Positions 43,605 to 53,730 of a DNA stretch of 64,000 bases are shown one piece after another (the first letter of the stretch is position 1; every line of letters starts with the position of its first letter). The notes under the pieces were generated by a model, which saw nothing but the letters and a program-made list of their open reading frames with translations, ran no database searches and was not told where the DNA came from. A program made the translations under genes and the position numbers. Origin of the DNA: Charina bottae (lineage: Eukaryota > Chordata > Lepidosauria > Squamata > Charinaidae); the NCBI GenBank assembly GCA_023362775.1, contig JALMGJ010000005.1:62687463-62751462 (forward strand). Direction: 5' to 3'.

Positions 43605-43950
43605 AGTTATTATTATTATTATTATTTATATCCCGCCCATCTCCCTCACAAGGAGGGACCCTGGGCGGTTCACAATAAAATAGTTTAAAATCAATAAAAA
43701 ACCACAAATAACACCAATAATCAATAAAAATACATAGTTACAGTCAGATCCAAACAATAGTAGGTCTTACTTATCCCATGAGCTGGTAGGGCTGATCTAA
43801 GAAACCAGCCAACCCCAAGACTGGCTATTCTCCTCCCCACCCCAAGCATGGTGACAAAACCAGGTCTTTAGGTTTTTTCTAAAGTCCAGGAGAGAGTAAA
43901 ATAGTTCCTATTACAGGCACCAGTGCTACATGTGCAAAGAGTGGAGAATG
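43605..43950 (-). repeat. CR1/L3 LINE 3' end, minus orientation
   Basis: (ATT)n, then 'tatatcccgcccatctccctcacaaggagggaccctgggcggttcacaat', the reverse of the terminal block. Further right, 'accaggtctttaggttttttctaaagtcc' is the reverse of the C-terminal 'KSLKTW' coding region seen at 8620. Confidence 0.75.
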
Positions 43951-44284
43951 GGGGACACTTAATTATCAACTTGCATGAGTTATTTTTGTGTTGAATTTTT
44001 TCTTAGAATGACATTCTAAAAGTACTGACTAGATATAATGATGGCTATCCAAATTTAGTAAGGAAATGATTAAAAATGCTGTTAACCCAATGAACTGAAA
44101 AGAAAATCAGAGAGATTAAATTAGCCTAATTGTTTCTAGTTTTGTGTAAAATGAAAGTGATTTGATGGTTTACGAGAAGGGACTGCTTCCTGTGACAAAT
44201 TGTCCAGTACTTGTTTTTAAGATAGAGTGGTGTGCTTCACTTAGGAATACACAGTTTATGGGTGCCGGTTTTCTAGCAGTTTTT

Positions 44285-44475
44285 GTTGTTCAGTTGTTTA
44301 GTTGTGTCCGACTTTTCGTGACCTCATGGACCATAGCACGCCAGGCCTTCCTGTCCTCCACTGTATTGGACACATTCCGACCTGAGGGGCTCATCTTCCA
44401 GCGTCATATCCTTTAGCCTTTTGATACTGTCCATGGGTTTTCTTGGCAAGGATACTGGAGTTAGGAATATATTAT
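44285..44475 (-). repeat. BovB 3' fragment with internal rearrangement
   Basis: Minus strand ends with the BovB 3' terminus (...catgaggtcacgaaaagtcggacacaactaaac), and 'tacagtggaggacaggaaggcctggcgtgct' parallels 47770-47800. It is joined directly to 'ccaagaaaacccatggacag...ggaagatgagcccctcagg', which is not contiguous with this end in the other copies here. The piece therefore derives from an internally deleted BovB copy or a BovB-related short element. Confidence 0.7.
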
Positions 44476-45559
44476 TTCATTACATACAAAAACCAATTGC
44501 TTGTATAGAACTGAATAGATGGATTAACAGTTTGGGTCCCTGGTCTGTGATATTTCTTAAGCCTTACCATAACATGTACCGTATGTTCAATATTCATCAA
44601 CAGATACATTAAAAATCCACGTCTACAATTCTGCTTAATAATAATATATTAATATTGATAATAATGTAATGTTATTAACCCTAATCATATAGATGGCTTT
44701 CTTTTATTTTATTTTGTGTGGCATTTCTTCCTTGGGATGTTATTTACTACATTGAGTTGCTTTATTTTACAGTAATATAATTTAGGAAAAACTTCAGCCA
44801 TGTGTAGAAATACTATTACAATCTGTCTAGTGCTGAAAATAAGCTGAACATTCATCATAGTTTATGCTGCAATACTTGTTTAGATTTCTGTCCCCTAGTG
44901 TGTAATTTCTATTGATGAATGACTCAAAGCCAAATTACAATGCTTTTAACATGATTAAATATTTGTTTATATTTTCAGTGCTATGTGTATATCCTTTTTT
45001 GTGAACGGATAAGAAACCTTTGGAAATTGATGATGCTCTTTTTTTTATTCATGGGTCCAATTTCAGCAATCTATCCACCCCCTGATAAAAAAAAATACTT
45101 ATCGTTTTCCCCTTGTTTTTCTTCTCATTGAATTAGCCAGGAGTTGTTAAGTCCTGACTGACACTTGTCACAGCAATACCAATCAATGAGGGGAAAGTTA
45201 ATTTGCAGTAAACTCTTAGAAATTCACAATGTGCATACTTGTATATATAATTAAAATTATTAGGTAAAGGTAAAAACTCCATTGAGCTTGACTACCTGTT
45301 GATGTAGTTTACTTGGAAACAAGTGATTTATTATTATCTTCCTCTTGGATTATTCTTTTTTTTAATTTTACAGTCTAGCCAACAGCTCTGGAATTCTTCC
45401 ATCCAAGAATGGAGCAGTCCCAACCTTACTTAGCCAGTAGGTTCTTCAGTCACTTTATTAGTAGGGTTTGTTGTCTTTTTCCTTACGTTCGTAGATTAGC
45501 CTTGTTTCCAGTAAACGGGGTGTAACCATAATTATCTTAATTTTAAAAAGTGTACAGAA

Positions 45560-47090
45560 GAAGATCCAGCCAGTTGCCACCCGGTGAGCCTCCTTAATAC
45601 AATCAGCAAAATCTACACCAGGCACTTGCATTGGAAACTTGCAGAATAGTTAGAAAAGGAGAATCTTTTAGCTCCTGACAGGCAGACTTCAGAACAACCT
45701 GTTCTACTTTGGATCAGGGTTGGGTGATATACCATCTAATTGAAAAACATATCCATGCTCCCCAAACAATTTTATATGCTATATCTTTTGATTTCAAGCA
45801 GGTCATTGGCCCAATATCTAGGCAGATATTATGGTGCAAATTAAAAGCCTCTGCTATTGATCGCCAGTTGCTTATTCTCATACAAATTTTATGTATTAAT
45901 GCAAACTTGAAGGTAAGATGCAATGCTGCAGACCTCAGTTCTGATTTAGTGCCCACAGAAAAGGAAATTAAAGAAGGACGCATCCTTGTTCCACTTTTAT
46001 TTTCCACAATTTATGCAATTGTGCGGTAACTAAATAAGGAGGAATATCATTCTCCAAAAGCAGCCAGTAGACCAATAACATCCCTGCTTTATGCAGATAA
46101 TATAGTCATCCTATCTTTAACTCTAATAAGCCTAAAGAGAGCTATGAAGTCTTTGACCTTTTTTTTTTAATGAAAACCACTCATTACAAATCACTTGGAA
46201 AAAACTAAAATTATGTGTTTCACAAAAGGCCCCCAAAAGTTACACTGGATTCTGGACAGACACTATATTGAGCGGATGAACTGTTTTAAGATCCCTGGAA
46301 AACAAAATTCCCACATTGGTCTATCCATCTTGAATGCCCAGATATCTTCAACAATGATTATTTCCTTCTTTGATGCTGGATGAGTAGGATATATTCCAGG
46401 AGCATTGAAACTCTTGAAGTCAAGGTATTGACAACTATTCTTAACCGGGCTCACTTAAGCCCTAGTGTCAACATACCAGTTGTCCCACTGTGTGTCAACA
46501 CAGCACTTTGAAAGAAGCAGGACTTACTACAATAGAGGCCAGGATATGGATAAACATCTTTAGATATTGACTAAACTAACATTTTGCAATCAGGGTTTGG
46601 CTTCACTTATGTTGGTAGCAGTTTTCATTCTACCCAGAGGTAGAAAATTGAAGAAAAGCAGCACCATTACAGATTTTTCCCTGGGGCATTTCTGGGCCTG
46701 GGGCAGGCTATGTTAATACTTAAAAGAAAGAACTTCAATTTAGAAATGTAAATGGACTGTAGTACATTATCTTTCAGGACAATATTAAGAAATTATATAT
46801 ATTCCTTCAAACTAGCAAGGCATTTAGGCCAGTAAACTATCTGTAAATGTTGAAGAGCCTTTTCGTTGCTGTGATTTAACATTCTCCCATCAGCAGTCCT
46901 TGAAGGCAGGTTTATGAAGATCCCTTTTACAAAAGGTTTGTCTGTGTGGTTCAGGGTCTGTTGAATCTTTGGACCATGTCCTGCTATTTTGCAACTTTTA
47001 TAAAGATCTCAAAAAAAAACTCTGCTAGATCCCCTATTTAACCCATAACTTGGACATTCTGAGTTAATTTTATTTTTAATATCTCTTACT
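45560..47090 (+). pseudogene. Non-LTR retrotransposon RT remnant, clade uncertain
   Basis: Plus-strand sequence with many stops encodes recognisable RT pieces. These include 'ISFDFKQVI' (D-x-x block), 'LVPLLFSTIYAIV' (cf. LxPxLFNxY), 'ITSLLYADNIVIL' (YADD box mutated to YADN, 46090-46125) and 'FTKGPQKLHW'. Further on, near 46860-47000, 'RAFSLL*FNILPSAVLEGRF' and 'ESLDHVLLFC' resemble the C-terminal Cys/His region of such LINEs. The longest open stretch is 106 codons (45709-46029). It differs from the BovB, CR1 and L1 copies in the window. Confidence 0.6.
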
Positions 47091-47140
47091 GGATAAAACC
47101 CCTAAAATTGCATACACTGTGAGTTAATTTACATTGTGAA

Positions 47141-48056
47141 GTCCTTGGTGCTCTCTGAGCTTGGTTGTTTGCTTGCAGATGTGACATAGACAGACTCAAC
47201 CATAGTTTCAACTGGGAGACTGTGAGCATCCTAGACCAAGCTAAATCCAAAAATGCTAGAGAATTCCTGGAAAGTTGGCATTCAGACAAATCAGCCATCA
47301 ATAGACAGATAGAGATAAACCACATTTACACACCATTCAAAAGAGACAATAAAAAAGCTAAGAAAGAAACAAGAAGACCAGAACACATCCTCTCCAGCAG
47401 CCAACACCCAGATAAGCAGGGATTAGCACCAGACAGACAGACAGAGAGTTGGACCATAAGGAAGGCTGAGCGCCGAAGAATTGATGCTTTCGAGCTGTGG
47501 TGCTGGAGAAGACTCTTGAGAGTCCCTTGGACTGCAAGGAGGTCAAACCAGTCAATCCTAAAGGAAATCAACCCTGACTGCTCATTGGAAGGACAGATGC
47601 TGAAGCTGAAGCTCAAATACTTTGGCCACCTAATGAGAAGAGAGGACTCACTGGAAAAGACCCTGATGCTGGGAAAGACTGAGGGCAAAAGGAGAAGGGG
47701 ACGGCAGAGGATGAGATGGTTAGATAGCATCACCGATGTAATGAACATGAATTTGAGTAAACTCCGAGAGACAGTGGAGGACAGGAAGGCCTGGCGTGCT
47801 ATGGTCCATGAGGTCACGAAGAGTCGGACACGACTGAACGACTGAACAACAACAACAAAAGCACCAGACAAACAATCAAGCAGAAAACAATACCCTAATC
47901 AAGGAACTACCAAGGAGAAAACCACAGCCCCAACACTGGCAGGGCAAACTACTATATAACAGGGAGCAAAGCCCACACTCACTGATGATGTTACCTCATT
48001 GGGTAATGAAATGTCTGCAGTCAAACAACCAAGCTCAGAGAGCACCAGGGACTCCA
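47141..48056 (+). mobile_element. Penelope-like element 3' part with inverted terminal copy and BovB insert
   Basis: '[20 protein letters not shown]' (47196-47255) followed by '[20 protein letters not shown]' resembles the C-terminal GIY-YIG endonuclease tail of Penelope-like retroelements. The right end, 'tctgcagtcaaacaaccaagctcagagagcaccagg' (48014-48050), reappears inverted at the left edge (47141-47180), as can occur with Penelope terminal repeats. A 424-bp BovB piece is inserted between the two parts. Confidence 0.6.
47436..47859 (+). mobile_element. BovB 3' end insertion with 11-bp TSD
   Basis: 5'-truncated BovB: '[19 protein letters not shown]', '[17 protein letters not shown]', '[18 protein letters not shown]' and '[11 protein letters not shown]', then a stop, the terminus 'gagtcggacacgactgaacg' and an (AAC)n tail. 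Direct repeats agcaccagaca (47425-47435 and 47860-47870) flank it. The coding part is unbroken and stays in frame with the upstream Penelope-like sequence, giving a 226-codon chimeric open frame (47165-47845). Confidence 0.9.
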
Positions 48057-48289
48057 TAGTTCAACCCTGAGCTACATATATTCTCTTCTATTGAATTTAC
48101 ATTGTTAGCAAAAGAACTTCTGAGCAACTAGTTAAGTTATGGTCTAGTGGGGGTAGCTAAGTTTTTACTGCTACTCTGTGTTTCTTTTTTGTAGTTAAAA
48201 CATGATTTGATTTAAGGGACCATGATATGATTGTGACTACAGTATATCAGGTTTCTCCGACTAAGAATCTGGCCACTACTTTTCAGTAC

Positions 48290-49075
48290 TGTAAGGCACC
48301 AAAACTTACCACACGCCTTTAGAGAAAGCCAAATACACGAAGGAGACTTTGTAAAAAGGAACAGCAGCAAGATTTATTTGGCCAAGCAAAGGTTGCCGGG
48401 TGGCAGCCAGACAGTTGTCACGTGCAAGTGACCTCTGAATGAAACCACCACCCAGAGCATAAGGGTGCACAAACTTTTATACGGGGAATACAGGCAGGAA
48501 GTGAGGATGAGGAAGGTATGCCCATATGTGGGCGAGGTGTCTGATGACCATTCCCTGGGATTGGCTAGTCCTTGGGGGACAGGGTCCCTCCCAGAACTGA
48601 AGGATTCTGGGATTCACCAGGTCAAGGGGTGACGTGGGTCATCAACATACTTACAAAGGATGGAATTGGGAACATTTACACCAATTGTTGGGACATTCAC
48701 ACCAAAGAAATACTTGCATCTTACAGAGACACTTGCATCTTACAGAGACAATAGTAATACTTACAGAGACATTGGGTTATACAAGCAGGCTGAATCACAA
48801 AGGGTCAGAACCATAAAATCTCAGTTTAACATATTTACATCTCAGGAGAGGGGAAGCAAGGCATTTATTACAAGAAGGTTAGGTAAACATGTCAGCTTGT
48901 CTCAGGAAGAAGATGCTGACCAGATAGATGGTCTCAGATTGTTATGCATTCCTGAGAGAGGTAGAATTGGTTCAGGCACAATCTTTGGTTCAGTAATGTT
49001 GCATCATGGGGAAATGTTACAGCATGGTGTTTTCCAGGCCAAGGTTTGCGAGCCGGGTTTCCCCATATCCCTACA
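48290..49075 (-). mobile_element. Solo LTR, ERV-like, 786 bp, with 4-bp TSD GTAC
   Basis: Bounded by GTAC (48286-48289 and 49076-49079) and by TG...CA ends. On the minus strand it has TATAAAAG at 48481-48474 and AATAAA at 48378-48373, about 100 bases apart, the normal U3-R spacing. The interior shows short tandem copies of 'acttgcatcttacagagac' at 48711-48750. No internal coding region remains. It appears to sit within a minus-strand CR1 fragment. Transcription from it would run antisense to DOCK1. Confidence 0.7.
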
Positions 49076-49079
49076 GTAC

Positions 49080-49420
49080 CAATTGCAGCCTCCAAGTCAT
49101 CTTCAAGGGAACCCCACATAGAACATGTAGTAGTTGTCCAATTGGTAAACCAGCTGTGGGTGGTATACAGCAGAAACTGTGAATCCAGGAGAACCCCAGG
49201 GACAAACCAGTCCATTTGGAAGTGCAACCCTGTCTAGAGCAAACATCAAGATGATGTTTTCAGATAACGTAGATATTTGGGTATGAACAATTTCTGTCTT
49301 GATAGGGTTTACTCTGAGTTTGCTTCTCCAATCCTTTTAATCTGCAAGACTTCTACAGCATGAACAGTCCAGCCTATTCAGTGTTATCGACATACTGACC
49401 ACGCTTTCGGAGGGTGGGAA
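49080..49420 (-). repeat. CR1-like LINE fragment, minus orientation
   Basis: Minus strand reads, with breaks, 'LRVNPIKTEIV', 'ALDRVALPNGLV' and 'GVLLDSQFLL', matching the CR1/L3 block 'LNPxKTE... LDGVxLP... LGVLLDS' that is clear at 7930-8060. The solo LTR at 48290 interrupts its downstream part. Confidence 0.55.
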
Positions 49421-52400
49421 TGAATAGAAATGAAGGCAGACATGCCTATGCAGTTAACAAGTATATACAATGCTGCTTATTGCTATACAAGCTTAGTGCA
49501 AAGTGTATTTACAAGACTTTTAGTCAATGTGTTTATATATCTACCTATAGTGAACAAGCGTAATATGTTCACTAATAAATCTAACTATAGTATATTACCA
49601 GATCTTAACTAAATGACTTAAATTTCTACTCATTTTATAAGACAAACACTTAGGTGCTAGTTCCTGCCTCCTCCCACACTCCCTTATCTTCAGCACTGAC
49701 TTAGGAAGCTAATAACTTTTCTCCTTAACATACTCTTGCGCAGTTATCCAGGACTTGAACCACTTGGAGTTTGCTCTCCGCCATCTACAATCCAGGGCTG
49801 TGGTTTCCTTTCTGCTGCATCTTTTTACAGATTCTTTCTTTGGCTTCAGTCGCCTCATGCTCCTTTCTGGTTCTTCTCCCTGGCCATGGATTTTCTGGCT
49901 GTTCTCCCAGCTGTTGCCTCCTCTGATCGGCTCTCACTCAGCAACACCTCCTACCAAACTTATAAGAAAATCTTTTATTTTTTCTGTCTACCTGCTCTGG
50001 CTTCTTTTATACTTCTTTATTTTGAAACTTACATGCCAGTTTGCAAGGAATTCCAAGGAGTTTAAACTTTTTCTCTTCTCTGCAACTGCCTACATGCCCA
50101 AGCTGATAGTCAGACCACTACAGAGAAAAAATTTGACCTTGACAGTCTCATGTAACATTTTTCTGTTTCAGGGCAGTTGATCCTTTCACAAACACTTCAC
50201 CCCAAATTGATGGATGATCTCACCCAGTAGTGTCATGTAATTATGTCCAGTGACCAAGACTGAGTAAAATTTTAAGATAATTAGAATAAAGATAAAATGG
50301 AGCACTATAAATAAGTCATTAAAAAATCTAAAGAGGGACATGGATCAAGCCTGCAGATGGCAGAATTCATGCTACAGAAGATTGTACCCATTTCATTAAT
50401 TTCCACAATCCCTAGTCACACAGCAAGATCTTGCCTCTTTCATTTCACTTAACTGTACCCAACTGGTATCCAGACCAGAATGAATATGCATGATATACCT
50501 GGAGGGAAACCTACAAATTTATTTGGATGACCTAGGAGTGTCTTGTCCCCTTCATTCTTCCCTAAAAGACTCTGGGTCTTCCTGGACAAGGCTGCTGGCT
50601 GGCAACTCACAGATGTAATAGAACAGAAGCTCCTCTGCTCTTATGACCACCATGGAGGCACAAATATGGAGGCACAAACATACCAATTCTCAGTCAATGC
50701 ACACTTACTTACAACACAGTCACTTGATGCACCTTTTTACTTGTTTCATCTTCCATATCTCTGTGTGCCAGGAAGCAGTACAGAAACAGGGAAGAGGCCT
50801 TGCAGAAGCAAACTGATCAAGTGATCTGGTGGTCTTTGTATTCCAAAGATCCACAAGGCACAAGATGGAAATGCCTGCCAAATAATCAGGAATATCCCAA
50901 GAACCTCTGAAAGCCATCCAGATACATCAGGTGTCTGTGGTGGACCATCTTGATGGGTCGTTCACCCTGATAGAGGTCCAGTGCAATTACAACCTGCAGT
51001 TTAAACAAAAAGTGATTTGACAACAGCAAAGAATAAATGTCAATGCCTACAATATTCAGATCACATCTTATCTGTTAAAAAAACAAACAAAACAAACCTA
51101 GGTGAATTGGCTTCTTCTCCAGCAAGGTCTTGTCTTTTCTACAGCTGCCCAATTGAGTATGACATCTACCGCTGCTTCATCATCTCCCAGTGGTAATTTG
51201 TCTTTACCCTCCATCACCTCTGCCACTATCTAGAGAAGACTATCCATCAAGTCAGTTTTACTAGTTCCATGGGTGGCTCAAGTTCTGGGCCCAACTGCCC
51301 ACTTCCATTCCTATTCCCACTTTCCTTTCAAAAATGTCCCTTTCCCTTACTCTTCTCCTTACTGACCTGCCTTCTTGCATAGCTTTTCACATATCCTCTT
51401 AACATCAAGTAGCTTTCTTATCCCTTGTAAAACACAATTTTCTCCTTCCACATACTTCCTTCTCTCATCCAAGGTATCCCACAAAAGCCCCCTTGCCAAA
51501 ACATACAAAAAATAAAACCATATCTTGCCAGCTAAAAGAGCTACCTAAGTGCCATTAAAAACAAAAATGTCCAGCTGCCACATTGCTTCTGAAACTAATA
51601 ACTAGTTCTACTTCAGCCAGGGTATTATGTAGCTGTCTTTGTTTCCTTCTTCAGTGAATATGTCATCTTTGCATTCATTAAATGTTCAATTAGTTTTGTC
51701 TTTTTATGTTTGTAGGACACACTGATTAGAAAAACACTGCAGTTACTGGAGTGCTATGAATGTCAAAAAGAAAGGTCACCAGCTCTTCACAGAAATAAAG
51801 TGATTCTGGATTTTACAGTTTCAAAGCTTCCTTACCAGAGGCCGTATGGGCCTATTCCATAAGAGTAATAGCTACATCAGCATCAGCTTTTTGGGGAACC
51901 CAACTTTATGGTCTGTAAACTGTTAAGCCATAGCTATAGGCATTGTGACTTCATCTCAACCTTTGATCTTCATTAAGTACTATCAAATCAATTTGATAGT
52001 GCCCCAGCCAATGAGTATGGCTTGCAAGTCACCCAGAAGTGCAGTACACTGGGACCACAATAATGAAGAACAAGTTGCTTACCTGTAAGCTTACTGAGGT
52101 TCTTTGGGTGGTCATTTGAATATTCACATGACCCTCCTCCATTTCCTCCGAGGCATTCTGTTTTTTTCTTTTCAAGCATTTTTGGGGAGACTGAAGGAAC
52201 TGGGTAAACAATAGTACCTTCTATTAGGAAGATGTTTTCTGGACCTCCCAAAAAGTAACTCTGTTCTTGAACATTCTGAAGATGACTGTAGGAGAAAAGT
52301 CCATGTTTGTGAGGGATATATGATGAAAGAATCACATCTGAGCAATCTGTCTGTACTGAACTTTTTTTTTTATTTGTTTGCAAGAAGGAAAGGGGTTGAT

Positions 52401-53359
52401 TCCCTACAAAAGTTATATGACATCAGCCCTATTCATGGGTAATCACTGGGGCAGAGGAAGATAATCCGTTTGGGTAAATATGTTAGATTTAAATATGAAC
52501 AAAATTATGCTTCTCAGACTTCATCCAGACAATTACTCAGACTCAAAGGCTAGTAGGCAAACATTCAGATACCAGAAAAGCCATTATTAGAGCGTAAAAT
52601 CAGTAATTAGGAAATATAAGTCTGAAGTGATATATATGCCCCCAGGTTCCAACTTAGATCTTTTTCCTTGCCTGTGCATCCAGATGAATGGATAGCTGGT
52701 CCCTTCTCCTTGTATCTCTAGGTGGGGTTCAGCTGACATTTGGGTATTGTTATTTCAACAGACATGTCTGGTCTCAGTTCTTTGCAAATGACCTTGGTCT
52801 TTCTAGGCCTCTAACTCTTGACAGGAGGAAAAAAATAGATTTATAACATTTTAGAACCTAAAAAAGAAATGTAAGAGAACATGTTTCTTAATAAAATACG
52901 GCCTATGTCATTTTCTGCCAAGATTAACTTGTACAGTGATAGCAAGAGATGAAAGTTATCTGTATATTAGTGAACACCTTTGAAAAATTTATAAACGATG
53001 TAATTGGTTTAAGATCTTTTGAATGTTAAAGCTATCATGTGAAGCATGAGAAATGTAAAGAGATTTATCAAATCATTATTTAGGCCAGTCATCATCCCAT
53101 GTAAATGACTTCTTCCTTTATATATAAAATTGTGTCTCTGTATATTGAAGTGCTTAAGTATCACTTGGTCCTGTTCGGACCACATTCTTCATTCTTTTTT
53201 TCTGCTAACTATGCTTAATTGTTGTCCTATCAGAATGGTAATAATTCTTGGAGAATTCTCTTCCCCAAACTGTTCAGTTTGCCTATTGGTAGTATGTTTT
53301 TAAATATTTTTAGCTTTTTTCTGTATATAGTGGGTGGAACTTTTAATCCCCTGCCTATT

Positions 53360-53361
<2 letters not shown>
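49421..53361. other. DOCK1 intron, mostly unrecognised
   Basis: No clear gene. A stretch around 50530-51250 ('tttggatgacctaggagtgtcttg...tcctggacaaggctgctggctgg') vaguely resembles degenerate CR1 coding sequence (DDLGVS...), but no motif is firm. Longest open frames (131-141 codons near 49755 and 51988) show no domain. Confidence 0.4.

Positions 53362-53416
<55 letters not shown>
53362..53416 (+). repeat. (TC)n microsatellite
   Basis: An uninterrupted CT/TC dinucleotide array of about 55 bp. The open frames across it (Ser/Leu or Arg/Glu repeats) are artefacts of the repeat. Confidence 0.95.
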
Positions 53417-53417
<1 letters not shown>

Positions 53418-53628
53418 AGTTTTTGGTTTTTTGTCACTCTCAGTTGTCACTATCAAGTCCTACCCTCTCTCCAATGCTCTCTCCGGTAAATGTTGAAAGG
53501 AGGTCATGCAGTGAGACATCTTTCCTAGCAAATATATTGGAGAATCCCTGCCCTAGCTTCAACTGCCGCTGGAATGCTGCCATGATCAGTAATCCAACGT
53601 GCATCAACATACTGGACTGGAGATGTTG

Positions 53629-53730
53629 CCTCCTCCTCCTCCTCCTCCTCCTCCTCCTCCTCCTCCTCCTCCTCCTCTCCTCTCCTCTCCTCTCCTCTCC
53701 TCTCCTCTCCTCTCCTCTCCTCTCCTCTCC
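53629..53730 (+). repeat. Compound (CCT)n-(TCTCC)n microsatellite
   Basis: About 15 CCT units pass directly into about 11 units of CTCTC/TCTCC, a pure pyrimidine tract of about 100 bp. Poly-Leu, poly-Glu and poly-Gly open frames here are repeat artefacts. Confidence 0.95.

Noticed and set aside
48572..49227. Open frames of up to 153 codons around 48660-49121
   Set aside because: They lie inside the solo LTR, which is noncoding; no match to a known domain.
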